Shown: positions 1 through 8,473, numbered from the stretch's first letter. The stretch is DNA of 27,926 nucleotides from Actinomycetes bacterium (GCA_023438885.1 JAEXPS010000083.1:1-27926), one strand, 5' to 3'. The notes: a model not told the origin generated them from the sequence alone. Translations and numbers: made by a program.

Positions 1-389
1 CTGCGAGTGCCGCCCCCGCGGTCGAGACCGACACGGCGGGCGCGGCCGCGCCCGCCGACGAGCGAACGGAGCAGCTCGTGGCAGGTGCGGCGAGCCAGGC
101 GTGGCCCGAGCGCTCGCCACGCGCGGAGCGGCTTCGGCTGCTGACGAACCCGTTAGCGCTGGTCGGTCTGGGGCAGGGGATCGTCCTCGTGGCGTTCCCA
201 CCGCTGCTGCGCTTGTCCAACACCTTCGTGTTCGGCATCAACACCGGGATCGTCAACCGCTACGCCCTCTCGCTTGCGCCGGTTCTCGTCGTGGTGACGC
301 TGGCGCTCGTCCGAAAGCAGGCGTTGGCCTGGACTCTTGCGGGTACGTCCGCAGTCGTTCTCGGAGCCCTCGCGCTTGGCGTGTGGTGA
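1..389 (+). CDS. C-terminal part of a membrane protein (5' end outside window)
   Basis: The frame starting at base 3 is open from the window edge to the TGA at 387-389 and keeps a GC-rich third position throughout, so this looks like the 3' end of a longer gene. The first ~25 codons are Ala/Pro/acidic and low in complexity, like a flexible loop. After them come about three hydrophobic segments (around LALVGLGQGIVLVAFPPLL, LSLAPVLVVVTLAL and LAGTSAVVLGALALGV) and almost no C-terminal tail. A GTG at 78 with GGAG at 68-71 could instead begin a complete 103-aa three-TM protein; the coding-like composition upstream makes the partial reading more likely. I do not recognise the family. It precedes another large membrane protein on the same strand by 85 bp. 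Confidence 0.6.
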   Translation, partial: ASAAPAVETDTAGAAAPADERTEQLVAGAASQAWPERSPRAERLRLLTNPLALVGLGQGIVLVAFPPLLRLSNTFVFGINTGIVNRYALSLAPVLVVVTLALVRKQALAWTLAGTSAVVLGALALGVW

Positions 390-432
390 GCTGCGCGAAT
401 CCCGCCCGTCCGGGCCCGGCTGACGCTGCCGG

Positions 433-438
433 TAGACT
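433..438 (+). promoter_or_regulatory. candidate -10 box for the 684-aa membrane protein gene
   Basis: TAGACT fits the actinobacterial TAnnnT -10 consensus and lies about 36 bp before the GTG start, in the 85-bp gap after the previous gene. No convincing -35 is visible, so the call rests on the hexamer and its position. Confidence 0.3.
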
Positions 439-474
439 CGGCACCCGCTGAGCCGCACCCCTCCGAGGAAGACC

Positions 475-2529
475 GTGAACCACGTGACGACCACGACTGA
501 TGCCGCGGTCGCCGCCACGGCGGATGCGCACGAACAATGGCCGGCCCGGCTCTCCGGTGCCTACCGCCGCTGGACCGAGCCGGCTAAGGACGGGCTGCCG
601 CGAGCGCGTGTCCTACTGGCGTTCCCGATCGCCGTCGTGGTGCTGCTCATCGCGCTGGTGGCGGCGGGCATCAGCGGATCGTCTTCCGGTGTGGCGCACG
701 CGTGGTTCGAGGAGGGGAGCGACTCGTCGCTCATCGCCTTCGAACCTCAGATGATCCGCAGCGACGAGTGGAGCGTCCAGACCGTCTACACCGTGTCGCA
801 AGTCCAGGAAGGCCTCCCGGCAGAGAACCGGGCGCTGCCCGGAGGGGTCGATATGTCGATCCTCTTCGAGGTTCCGTACAAGGACTGGTCTGCTGCGTTC
901 CGCCCGCACACGCTGGGGTTCTTCTTCCTGCCGCTCGACCAGGCGTTCGCCCTGAAGTGGTGGCTCCCAGGGGCGGCGCTCGCGATCGCCTGCTCGCTGC
1001 TCTTCACCACCCTGTGGCCGCGGCGGCCGGGGGCTGCTGCGATCGTCTCGGGTGCGTTCTTCTTCGCGCCCTTCTTCCAGTGGTGGTACCTCCCGCAGAC
1101 ACTCTGGCCGGCCGCGTGGGCACTTCTGTTCATGGTGGCAGCGATCTGGATCACGTCCGGGCGATCGCGTGCGGTCCGCTGGTCCTGGGCGGCCGTCACG
1201 GGCTACTTCACCGTGACGACGGCGCTGGGGCTGTACGCGCCGTTCCTCGTTCCGGCCACCTACGTGGCAGTGACGTTCGGGCTCGGCTGGGTGCTTCGCG
1301 GCGGGCGGAGCGAGATCACCGCGCGGCTGCGCCGGCTGGGCCCGTTGGTGGCCGCCGGAGCCGCGGCCGCCGTCGTCGTCGGAGCTTTCCTTCTCACTCG
1401 CTGGCCTACCATCACCGCCTTCCTTGACACGGTCTACCCCGGTCAGCGGCTGACAGCGACCGGTGGCGGTCTGGAAGACCCCGACAAGGAGGCGACGTTC
1501 CTCGGCGCGTTCGGGTTGGCGCTGAGCGACGGCTCGTCGCACGGCATTCGCGGCAACTCGTCCGAGGCGTCGACCTTCGTGTTCGTCGGCGCCTTCCTGG
1601 CTGCCACCTGTCTGTGGCTCCTGATCGCGATCTGGCGTCGCCGTCGCGTCATCGACACACTGCTTCTCGCGCCGTTGGTGTGCGGGGCGATCTTCATGGC
1701 GTTCCTCTACCTGCCGGGGTGGGACCCGCTCGCCCACCTCCTGCTGCTCGACCGGGTGCCGCCGCAACGTCTCCTCATGGGGTTGGGTCTCGTCTCGCTG
1801 GTCCTTGTCGCGGTCGTCGTCCGGTCGCTCGACGAGCACGACCTGCGCGCACCGTGGTGGCTCGTCATCAGCCTTGTGGGGGTCGTGGTGGTCGCGCACG
1901 TCGTGCTCCTGCGAGTGCTGAGCAACCGCCCGGACGCGGTGGCGGCCGCCGGGCCCTGGTACGTCGTTGTCCTGGCGATGGCCGGCTCGGTGGCGCTGCT
2001 CTCCGGGCGAAGGGTCCTTGGCGGCGCGATCATGCTCTTCGTCGCCTCGGCCATCGTGGGGTGCTGGGTCAACCCGCTGTACCGCGGGGTTTTCGACCTA
2101 CGAGAGACGGACGTGGCCCGCGCGCTGGCCGAGCAGGAGGCGGCGCATCCCGGGCGCTGGATCGGTGTGGGGGACTCGATGGTCGGCCCCATCGTGACGG
2201 AGTCCGGCGTCGACGCCTTCAACGGCTTCCAGGGCGCACCCGACGAGGACGTGTGGCGCCAGGTGGACCCCGACGCCGACGAGCACGCGATCGTGTGGAA
2301 CCGGTTCGCGAACGTCGGGTGGGTGGCCGATCCTACGTTGCCGCGACTGTCCAACCCTGCGGCAGACCAGATCCGCGTGAACTTCGACTCGTGCGCGGCC
2401 TACGAGCAGGAGAACGTGCGCAACGTGCTCTCCGACCGCCCGATCCGGCAGCGCTGCTTGCGAGAGGTCGACACGGTGCGCGAGCCCATCGCCCAGTTCC
2501 ACATCTACGAGGTCATCCCGTCTAGCTGA
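475..2529 (+). CDS. large polytopic membrane protein, possibly GT-C-like (DUF7657-type)
   Basis: This is a 684-aa protein starting at GTG 475, with GAGGAA just upstream. About 12 hydrophobic helices are visible (roughly residues 45-66, 162-180, 187-205, 212-227, 236-262, 290-308, 367-386, 395-413, 433-449, 461-481, 493-509, 515-531). An extracytoplasmic loop of ~95 residues follows TM1 and carries RSDEW at 95-99. The hydrophilic C-terminus (~540-684) contains several Trp and two Cys. One large loop after TM1 plus many helices resembles GT-C glycosyltransferases that use polyprenyl-phosphate sugars, and the RSDEW loop recalls the actinobacterial DUF7657 family; both comparisons are from memory. 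The polysaccharide genes downstream support a role in glycan assembly at the membrane. It could alternatively be a polymerase. Function is not established. Confidence 0.8.
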   Translation: MNHVTTTTDAAVAATADAHEQWPARLSGAYRRWTEPAKDGLPRARVLLAFPIAVVVLLIALVAAGISGSSSGVAHAWFEEGSDSSLIAFEPQMIRSDEWSVQTVYTVSQVQEGLPAENRALPGGVDMSILFEVPYKDWSAAFRPHTLGFFFLPLDQAFALKWWLPGAALAIACSLLFTTLWPRRPGAAAIVSGAFFFAPFFQWWYLPQTLWPAAWALLFMVAAIWITSGRSRAVRWSWAAVTGYFTVTTALGLYAPFLVPATYVAVTFGLGWVLRGGRSEITARLRRLGPLVAAGAAAAVVVGAFLLTRWPTITAFLDTVYPGQRLTATGGGLEDPDKEATFLGAFGLALSDGSSHGIRGNSSEASTFVFVGAFLAATCLWLLIAIWRRRRVIDTLLLAPLVCGAIFMAFLYLPGWDPLAHLLLLDRVPPQRLLMGLGLVSLVLVAVVVRSLDEHDLRAPWWLVISLVGVVVVAHVVLLRVLSNRPDAVAAAGPWYVVVLAMAGSVALLSGRRVLGGAIMLFVASAIVGCWVNPLYRGVFDLRETDVARALAEQEAAHPGRWIGVGDSMVGPIVTESGVDAFNGFQGAPDEDVWRQVDPDADEHAIVWNRFANVGWVADPTLPRLSNPAADQIRVNFDSCAAYEQENVRNVLSDRPIRQRCLREVDTVREPIAQFHIYEVIPSS

Positions 2530-2558
2530 CGTTCGATGTCGTTCATACGAGGAGATAC

Positions 2559-3698
2559 ATGCCTGACGTCGTCGCTCTCGGACAACCAACCGTGGGCCAG
2601 GAAGAGCTCGCTGCGATCGCGGCCGTCTTCGAGTCGGGATGGCTCTCGGGAGCCGGCCCGGCGTGCCGTGCGTTCGAAGCCCAGTTTGCCGCAGCGGTGG
2701 GGACCGAGCACGCGCTCGCAACCTCCAACTGTGGCTCAGCCCTGCACCTCGGGCTCGAGATCCTCGGCGTGCGGCCCGGTGACGAGGTGATCGTCGGTGA
2801 CTACACGTTCCCGGCGACGGGGCACTCGGTGCTGTGGACGGGGGCGAAGCCGGTGTTCGCGGACGTCCGCCCGGACATCTGGAGCGCAGACCCAGCAGCC
2901 GTCGAAGCCGTGATGACGCCACGCACGGTGGGGATCATCGCGGTCGACGTATTCGGCCAGCCGGCCGACTACGACGAGCTCCGCGAGATTGCGGACAAGA
3001 ACGGTCTGTGGCTCATGGAGGATGCTGCGTGCTCGGCGGGGGCGACCTACAAGGGCAGGCCTGCCGGCTCGCTCGCCGACGTGGCGACGTTCAGCTTCCA
3101 CGGCCGCAAGGGCATCACCGCAGGTGAAGGCGGCGCACTCGTTACCGACCGCGCCGACCTGGCGGCCCACGCCCGCAAGCTCCACACCTATGGGATCGAG
3201 CCGGCCCTGAGCCGTGAGGGCTCGCGTGAGCTGCCGGTGCCGTCGTTCGACGAGGCGGGCTACAACTACCGGCTCTCGGACGTGGCGGCTGCCATCATGT
3301 CCGTCCAGCTTCGCCGCCTCCCTGATCTCCTCGCAGCGCGTCGACGAGTTGCCGCCCGATACCGCGCGATGCTCGGTGATCTCGAGCTCATCACGCTGCC
3401 CGCCGAGCTGCCGGATCGGGAGCATCCGTGGCAGTCGTACGTGCTGAGTCTCGACCCGAGTCTCGACCGCAGCGCCGTGGCCATGGCGCTGCGCGCCAGA
3501 GGCGTCCAGTGCAACTTCGGGACGTACGCGTCGCATGTGCAGCCGATCTACGGCAACGATCAGCATCTGCCGGTCTCGGCCGACCTCTTCGCCAGGCACC
3601 TGGCGATCCCGATGCACGCAAACCTGTCAGACGCCGAGATCGAGTCGGTCGCCGCCGCGGTACGCGACGTGGTGACGGCTCCATCGAGCCGACGCTGA
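2559..3698 (+). CDS. DegT/DnrJ/EryC1/StrS PLP-dependent sugar aminotransferase
   Basis: This 379-aa protein has the normal length for the family that transaminates keto groups of nucleotide-linked sugars. Visible landmarks are the SGWLSGAG opening (~26-33), TSNCGSALH near 55-63, the PLP-contacting Asp in EDAA (D155), and the Schiff-base lysine in FHGRKGITAGEGG (K184). The YNYRLSD motif of the family follows. ATG 2559 is preceded by AGGAGA at 2550-2555. It sits 29 bp after the membrane protein gene and 30 bp before a nucleotide-sugar epimerase, itself overlapping an acyltransferase, so the product is probably an amino sugar that is then N-acylated. The exact keto-sugar substrate cannot be read from the sequence. 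It is distinct from the second DegT enzyme at 7327-8427. Confidence 0.92.
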   Translation: MPDVVALGQPTVGQEELAAIAAVFESGWLSGAGPACRAFEAQFAAAVGTEHALATSNCGSALHLGLEILGVRPGDEVIVGDYTFPATGHSVLWTGAKPVFADVRPDIWSADPAAVEAVMTPRTVGIIAVDVFGQPADYDELREIADKNGLWLMEDAACSAGATYKGRPAGSLADVATFSFHGRKGITAGEGGALVTDRADLAAHARKLHTYGIEPALSREGSRELPVPSFDEAGYNYRLSDVAAAIMSVQLRRLPDLLAARRRVAARYRAMLGDLELITLPAELPDREHPWQSYVLSLDPSLDRSAVAMALRARGVQCNFGTYASHVQPIYGNDQHLPVSADLFARHLAIPMHANLSDAEIESVAAAVRDVVTAPSSRR

Positions 3699-3714
3699 CC
3701 ACAACCCACTCTCT

Positions 3715-3722
3715 AGAGGAGG
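3715..3722 (+). promoter_or_regulatory. strong ribosome binding site
   Basis: AGAGGAGG lies 6 bases before ATG 3729. It is the most complete Shine-Dalgarno match in this cassette and fixes the start of the epimerase gene. Confidence 0.7.
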
Positions 3723-3728
3723 CAACTC

Positions 3729-4658
3729 ATGGCGAAAAAGACGGTCTTCTTCACGGGCGGCGCGGGCTTCATCGGGCTGCACGTCGTCCCGATGCTGCTC
3801 GAGCGTGGCTACGCAGTGAGGATCTTCGACAACATGTTCCGCGGCGACCGCGACTCGGTTGCGCGTCTCGCTCAGTCCGGTGACGTCGAGCTCATCGACC
3901 AGGACGTGCGCTACGGCGGTGCGGTGCACCAGGCGATGAAGGGGGCGACCCATGTCATCCACTTCGCTGCCGTGTCGATCAACAAGAGCCAGTCGGACCC
4001 GCATGAGTCCATGGACATCAACATGATCGGTAACCACAACGTCTTCGCTGCTGCTGCCGACCACGGTGTGGAGCGCCTGGTGTTCGCCTCGAGCGCGTCG
4101 GTTTACGGCGACCCGAAGAAGCTTCCCATGCAAGAGGACGACGAGTTGTCACCGCTGACGCCCTACTGCATCTCGAAGCGCGCCGGCGAGGACCTCCTCG
4201 GCTTCTACCAGCGTCGCGCCGGCCTCTCCTGGATCGCCCTGCGCTTCTTCAACGTCTACGGACCGGGCCAGAAGACGACGGCGTACTACACCTCGGTGAT
4301 CAACCACTTCGTCAACCGCCTGCGCCAGGGCGAGTCGCCGGTGATCGACGGCAAGGGCGAGCAGTCGATGGACTTCATCCACGTGCACGACATCGCTCGT
4401 GCGGTGATGATGGCCTTGGAGTCGGAGCGGGCGAACATGCCGATCAACGTCGGAACAGGTGTCGACACCTCCATCGCTGAGCTCGCCAGGATCCTGATCG
4501 AAGCCGTGGGCTCGGACGTCGAGCCGATCTTCAACCCGCGCGATGTCCTCGTCAGTCGGCGTGCTGCGGACACGACGCGAGCCGAGGAGGTCCTCGGGTT
4601 CCGGCCGACGATCGAGGTTCGCGACGGTATGGCGGACCTCATTCGGCAGGGCGGCTGA
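3729..4658 (+). CDS. NAD-dependent nucleotide-sugar epimerase/dehydratase (extended SDR)
   Basis: This 309-aa protein opens with the Rossmann motif TGGAGFIG (9-16). It has SSASVYG (121-127) and the YxxxK pair Y146/K150 in a YCISK context, then RFFNVYGPGQ and DFIHVHDIA, all typical of UDP-glucose 4-epimerase-like extended SDRs. It lacks the T-D-E-V-Y-G signature of 4,6-dehydratases, so it is not RfbB. The likely reaction is C4 epimerisation, or a related oxidation/reduction, of an NDP-hexose or NDP-HexNAc. A strong Shine-Dalgarno precedes ATG 3729. Its stop overlaps the next start by one base (TGATG at 4656-4660), implying translational coupling with the acyltransferase. Substrate is unknown. 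Confidence 0.9.
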   Translation: MAKKTVFFTGGAGFIGLHVVPMLLERGYAVRIFDNMFRGDRDSVARLAQSGDVELIDQDVRYGGAVHQAMKGATHVIHFAAVSINKSQSDPHESMDINMIGNHNVFAAAADHGVERLVFASSASVYGDPKKLPMQEDDELSPLTPYCISKRAGEDLLGFYQRRAGLSWIALRFFNVYGPGQKTTAYYTSVINHFVNRLRQGESPVIDGKGEQSMDFIHVHDIARAVMMALESERANMPINVGTGVDTSIAELARILIEAVGSDVEPIFNPRDVLVSRRAADTTRAEEVLGFRPTIEVRDGMADLIRQGG

Positions 4659-5116
4659 TGGCCGGCCGAGCGCCAGGGCGGCTTCCCGAGAACCCGTTCC
4701 ACGAACATGCCTGGATCGTCGGTGAGCCGTCGATCGGTGCCGGTACGTGGATCGGGGCGTTCACCGTGATCGATGGCTCGGGTGGGCTGACCATCGGCGA
4801 GGGCTGCGACATCAGCTCCGGTGTGCAGATCTACACCCACAGCAGTGTGCGCCGATGCGTGTCCGGTCGCCGCTACGCGGCCGTCGATCGCGCTCCTGTC
4901 ACGATCGGCGATCGGGTGTTCATCGGCGCGAACGCAGTGGTCAACATGGGTGTGACGATCGGTGACGAGGCGGTGGTCGGCGCCGGTGCCGTCGTCACGG
5001 CGGATGTCGCGGCGAACACCGTCGTCGCGGGCGTTCCGGCGCGTGCGGTGTCACGCGTCGTCCTGGACGACCAGGGGCTTCCTGCCTTCGTTCCGCTCGA
5101 TCGGTCCGGTTCGTGA
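4658..5116 (+). CDS. left-handed beta-helix sugar O/N-acyltransferase
   Basis: This 152-aa protein contains hexapeptide repeats of the [LIV]-G-x-x-x-x type (for example IGAGTW, IGEGCD, IGDRVF, IGANAV, IGDEAV, VGAGAV), the hallmark of trimeric acyltransferases that use acetyl-CoA. A loop around YTHSSV (59-64) supplies a candidate catalytic His (H61), and the C-terminal VAGVPAR is typical of the maltose/serine O-acetyltransferase-like group. Its start overlaps the epimerase stop and its own stop overlaps the GTG of the glycosyltransferase (5113-5116). With the aminotransferase two genes upstream, N-acetylation of a new sugar amine is the simplest role; O-acetylation cannot be excluded. Confidence 0.88.
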   Translation: MAGRAPGRLPENPFHEHAWIVGEPSIGAGTWIGAFTVIDGSGGLTIGEGCDISSGVQIYTHSSVRRCVSGRRYAAVDRAPVTIGDRVFIGANAVVNMGVTIGDEAVVGAGAVVTADVAANTVVAGVPARAVSRVVLDDQGLPAFVPLDRSGS

Positions 5117-6297
5117 GGATCGCGGTCGTCAACAACTTCTTCCCGCCGCGCGTCGGCGGGAGTTCGCACCTGTCCGATGCGCTCGCGCGAGGATACGCGG
5201 CCCGTGGCCACGAGGTCCTCGTGATCACGGCCGCCTACGGTGACGCGCCGGCGCGTGAGGTGCGTGACGGGATGAGGATCGCGAGGCTCCCGGCGTTCGC
5301 ACTCCCGGAGTCCGGGCTGGCCGTCAGCTTCGACATCTCGTTCGCCTCTCGCCCGAGCCTGGGGCGCAGGCTGGCCGGCATCCTCGATGAGTTCCGCCCC
5401 GATGTCATTCACCAGCACGGACAGTTCTTCGACTTGACCTGGGCCACCGGAATGTACGCGCGGCGCCGGCGCATTCCGACGCTGTTGAGCATCCACACGC
5501 GGCTCGAGAATCCTCGAGCCCTTTACCGCGGTGTGTTTCGCGCCCTCGACGCGCTCATGGTGCGGCCCGCAATGAGGGTTCACAAGCCGTCGCTCGTCGT
5601 CATGGACGTGCTCATGGACGAGTACATCAAGGATCGCTACCGCGGTGCTTACGAAAGCCTGGAGTACATCCCGGTCGGTGTCGATCCGACATGGACGACG
5701 GGTGGCAATCGGGCGTCAGCTCGGGCTTCGTTGGGTCTGGTCGACGACGAGCCTTTGATCCTGTCGATCGGTCACGTGATCCCGCTGCGCGACCGCGTCA
5801 ATCTGGTGGAAGCGTTGCCCGGAATCCTTGGTGAGTTTCCACGAGCCAAGCTGGCCGTCGTCGGGCGCGTGTACTACGACGCATTCGAGAAGCGCGCGGC
5901 AGCACTTGGTGTGAGCGACTCGGTGATCGCTGTCGGCGCGGTACCGAAGAGCGAGATTCCCGACTACCTCGCCGCGGCTGACGTCGAGAGCCACGAGCAG
6001 GGCATAGGCCTCGGGACGGCGACGCTCGAGGCGATGGCCGCCGGCGTTCCGGTGGTCGCCCCCGGTCGGGAGGACAACTTCCCGACTGTCGAGCTGCGGC
6101 ACCGCCGCGACCTGTGGTTCGTCCCGCCGGCCGACCCTGGCGCCATGGCGGTGGCGATCTGCGAGGTGCTCCACGACCCGGCGCGTGCAGCAGCCGTCGG
6201 AGCGCACGCCGCGAGAGTCGTCCGCGAGTCGTTCTCGCTCGACCACGTGCTCGATCGCCATCTCGAGGTGCTCGCCCGCATCAGCTCCCGGCACTGA
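5113..6297 (+). CDS. GT4-family (GT-B) glycosyltransferase
   Basis: This 394-aa protein has the two Rossmann-like halves of a GT-B enzyme. The N-terminal half begins with NNFFPPRVGGSS (7-18), the Gly-rich acceptor-side loop. The C-terminal half contains LSIGHVIPLRD near 217-227, AVVGRVYYD, and a donor-binding segment GIGLGTATLEAMAAGVPVV (297-315) with the conserved Glu. The start is GTG 5113, sharing GTGA with the acyltransferase stop. It probably transfers the sugar made by the three upstream enzymes, at the cytoplasmic face of the membrane. The segment before the Glu motif is HEQGIGLG rather than the common PxExxG, a small departure. It ends convergently with the oxidoreductase gene; the 58-bp gap shows no clear terminator. 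Confidence 0.9.
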   Translation: MRIAVVNNFFPPRVGGSSHLSDALARGYAARGHEVLVITAAYGDAPAREVRDGMRIARLPAFALPESGLAVSFDISFASRPSLGRRLAGILDEFRPDVIHQHGQFFDLTWATGMYARRRRIPTLLSIHTRLENPRALYRGVFRALDALMVRPAMRVHKPSLVVMDVLMDEYIKDRYRGAYESLEYIPVGVDPTWTTGGNRASARASLGLVDDEPLILSIGHVIPLRDRVNLVEALPGILGEFPRAKLAVVGRVYYDAFEKRAAALGVSDSVIAVGAVPKSEIPDYLAAADVESHEQGIGLGTATLEAMAAGVPVVAPGREDNFPTVELRHRRDLWFVPPADPGAMAVAICEVLHDPARAAAVGAHAARVVRESFSLDHVLDRHLEVLARISSRH

Positions 6298-6355
6298 CGA
6301 AGCCCGTGCGGGGATCTGTCGTCACGAGTTCTCGAACGCGCGAGGATCCGGGAGT

Positions 6356-7324
6356 TCAGACCGTGGCGGCTGCGGCCACTTCCTTGACACGTGCGACGAC
6401 CTGGTGCGGGGGCAGGATGCTTGCACGCTCGGCGTCCGCGTCGACCGTTCCGGCAACAAGACCGAGGAAGTTGTCGAGCTGCGCTGCGAGCGGCTCCTGT
6501 GAGGTGACCAGCTCGGGGATCTCGATGATGGTCTGTTGCCGGTAACCGCGTCCGTCGGGTGTGGCCGCCTCGCCGGACACGTGCCGGTAGATGGTGACGT
6601 CGCGGCGCAGGAGGTCGATATCGACCAGCCGGTCGATCTCGCGGATGACGAGGGAACGCACCTTGTGCTGGCTCAGCCGGCTCGCCGAGATGCTGGCGAC
6701 CGCTCCCGAGTCGGAACGGAGCAGTGCCTCGACGACGTCCTCCGCACCCGGTACCGAGGACGGGTGGAACTGCCCGACGACGGCCTCGATGTCGGTGACC
6801 GTGCCCGGCAGGAACTGGAGCGCGAGGTCGACGTCGTGCACGAGGAGGTCCCAGGCAACCCCGGTCCGGATCCGCGGGGCGTACGGGGAGTGCCTGACGC
6901 CCGAGATATGGATCGGGTTCTCGATCGCGGTGCGGGCCGTGAGCATTGCCGGGTTGTACCGCTCGAGGAGGCCGCACATCATCGGGACTCCGCGGCGCGC
7001 GGACAGGTCGAGAAGCTCGACGGTCTGCTCGAGCCGGTCGGTCACGGGCTTCTCCACCAGCAGGGGGACCCCCGCTTCGAGGACCAGCCGCGCGAGGTCG
7101 AAGTGCGCCTCGGTCGCGGCGGCGACGATGACGGCGTCGATCCCGGCGAGGTCTCCGAGCTCGGGCCGCCAGGAAGCGCCGAACCGATCCGCGAGCGCCT
7201 GCCCTGCAGCGGGGCGGGGATCGACGATCGTGACCAGGTCAGCGCCAGCGTGCTGGGCGGTGACGCGGGCATGCAGCGAGCCCATGGAGCCGGCGCCGAC
7301 CAGAACTACCCGAGGAGCAGGCAT
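6356..7324 (-). CDS. Gfo/Idh/MocA-family oxidoreductase (GnnA/WbpB-like)
   Basis: This 322-aa protein is an NAD(P)-dependent sugar dehydrogenase-type enzyme. It has the N-terminal Rossmann motif GAGSMG (10-15) followed by HAR, the family signature EKP (91-93), and a C-terminal catalytic region with DLLVHDVD (159-166) containing the usual His. I prefer ATG 7324 because GGGGG at 7332-7336 gives a 7-nt spacer; GTG 7330 would overlap the upstream stop by four bases (GTGA) and is possible. It lies directly downstream of a DegT aminotransferase in the same operon. Oxidation of C3 of UDP-GlcNAc followed by transamination is the known GnnA/GnnB (or WbpB/WbpE) pair reaction, and is the likely role here. 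The substrate is inferred. Confidence 0.88.
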   Translation of the reverse strand: MPAPRVVLVGAGSMGSLHARVTAQHAGADLVTIVDPRPAAGQALADRFGASWRPELGDLAGIDAVIVAAATEAHFDLARLVLEAGVPLLVEKPVTDRLEQTVELLDLSARRGVPMMCGLLERYNPAMLTARTAIENPIHISGVRHSPYAPRIRTGVAWDLLVHDVDLALQFLPGTVTDIEAVVGQFHPSSVPGAEDVVEALLRSDSGAVASISASRLSQHKVRSLVIREIDRLVDIDLLRRDVTIYRHVSGEAATPDGRGYRQQTIIEIPELVTSQEPLAAQLDNFLGLVAGTVDADAERASILPPHQVVARVKEVAAAATV

Positions 7325-7326
7325 CG

Positions 7327-8427
7327 TCACGCCCCCATGATGGCGCGGACCGTCTCGACGACGACGGTGACATCGTCGTCCGAGACTCGGGGGTGCACCG
7401 GCAGCGAGAGCACCTCGCCGACGGCCCGCGCGGCGACCGGGACGTCGCTGACGCGAACCCGGGGGTGCTGACGATAGACGGGGTAGTCAAAGACGAGCTT
7501 GGGGTAGTAGATCCCGTTCCCGACCCCCGCCTCCAGGAGGCGGGCCGACAGCTCGTCGCGTGAGACTCGCGCGTCCTGCGTCACCCGGATCGTGTACTGG
7601 TGCCAGACGTGCGAACGCCCCTCGAGCTCTCGGGGCACGACCAGGCCAGGAATGCCCGCGAGACCTGCCGAGAGCGCCGCGGCGTTGGCCTTGCGGCGCT
7701 GCACGTTCGCCTCGTAATGCTCGATCTGCGGGAGCGCGAGTGCCGCTTGAAGGTCGGTGAGCCTGTAGTTGTGGCCGGCCATCTCGTACTGGTAGCGGGC
7801 GCGCATGCCCTGGTTGCGAAGCACCCGCAGGTGGTCCGCAACGGCGTCGTCGTCCGTGGTCAGAATCCCGCCCTCGCCGGTGGTGAGGTTCTTGGTGCCG
7901 TAGAAGGAGAAGCAGCCGATCCCGAAGCTGCCGGCCGCGAGGTTGCCGATGCGTGCGCCGTGCGACTGGGCGGCGTCCTCGACGAGCGCGAGGCCGCGGC
8001 GCTTCGCCAGGTCGACGAAGGCGGGAGCATCGGCCGTCTGGCCGTACAGGTGCACGGGCATGACGACGCGGGTCCGGTCCGTGACGGCGGCGTCGGCAAG
8101 TGCTGGGTCCAGGTTGAAGTCTTCGTCTCGGATGTCCGCGAACGTGGCGGTCGCGCCAGCCTCAAGGATCGCGTTGAGCGTAGCGACGAACGTGAACGGC
8201 GTCGTGACGACCTCGTCACCCGGCTCGAGCCCGATCACCTGGAGCGCAGCGACCAGCGCGGTCGTCCCATTGTTCACCGCGACGGCGTGCTTGACGCCGG
8301 TGAGCTCGGCGAAGCGTCGCTCGAACTCCGCGACTCGAGGGCCCTGGGCGATCATCCCGGAGCGGAGCACGGCGAGAACCTCGGCCTCGACCGCGGGCCC
8401 GAGGTCGACGTTGGAGATGGGGATCAC
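7327..8427 (-). CDS. DegT/DnrJ/EryC1/StrS aminotransferase (GnnB/WbpE-like)
   Basis: This 366-aa PLP enzyme has NNGTTALVAAL (52-62), TTPFTFVAT (75-83), HLYGQ (126-130), the EDAAQSHGA segment with D151, and the lysine in FYGTKNLTTGEGG (K179). This motif set is typical of WbpE/GnnB/DesV-like enzymes. The start is GTG 8427, with GAGGAA just upstream on the minus strand. The gene is followed immediately by the Gfo/Idh oxidoreductase and is divergent from an LpxA-like acyltransferase 201 bp away. Together these suggest conversion of a 3-keto nucleotide sugar to a 3-amino sugar with glutamate as donor. It is clearly different in sequence from the aminotransferase at 2559-3698, so two amino sugars are probably made. 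Confidence 0.92.
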   Translation of the reverse strand: MIPISNVDLGPAVEAEVLAVLRSGMIAQGPRVAEFERRFAELTGVKHAVAVNNGTTALVAALQVIGLEPGDEVVTTPFTFVATLNAILEAGATATFADIRDEDFNLDPALADAAVTDRTRVVMPVHLYGQTADAPAFVDLAKRRGLALVEDAAQSHGARIGNLAAGSFGIGCFSFYGTKNLTTGEGGILTTDDDAVADHLRVLRNQGMRARYQYEMAGHNYRLTDLQAALALPQIEHYEANVQRRKANAAALSAGLAGIPGLVVPRELEGRSHVWHQYTIRVTQDARVSRDELSARLLEAGVGNGIYYPKLVFDYPVYRQHPRVRVSDVPVAARAVGEVLSLPVHPRVSDDDVTVVVETVRAIMGA

Positions 8428-8467
8428 AGGTTCCTCGACTTCGATGGGCGGTGGGTGTGCACCGCCG

Positions 8468-8473
8468 ACCGTA
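8468..8473 (-). promoter_or_regulatory. candidate -10 box for the aminotransferase-oxidoreductase operon
   Basis: On the minus strand this reads TACGGT, a TAnnnT hexamer about 40 bp upstream of GTG 8427, within the 201-bp divergent region. The -35 is not recognisable. Confidence 0.3.

Noticed and set aside
613..1899. 428-aa minus-strand open frame inside the 684-aa membrane protein gene
   Set aside because: Its translation is dominated by Arg, Asp, Glu and Pro with no domain, typical of the antisense shadow of a GC-rich gene.
3729..4658. Epimerase considered as the missing rfbB (dTDP-glucose 4,6-dehydratase)
   Set aside because: It has SSASVYG rather than TDEVYG and is only 309 aa, so the dehydratase Asp/Glu pair is absent.
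6298..6355. Terminator between the convergent GT4 and oxidoreductase genes
   Set aside because: Only a short CGAG-TT-CTCG inverted repeat and no T-tract; not convincing.
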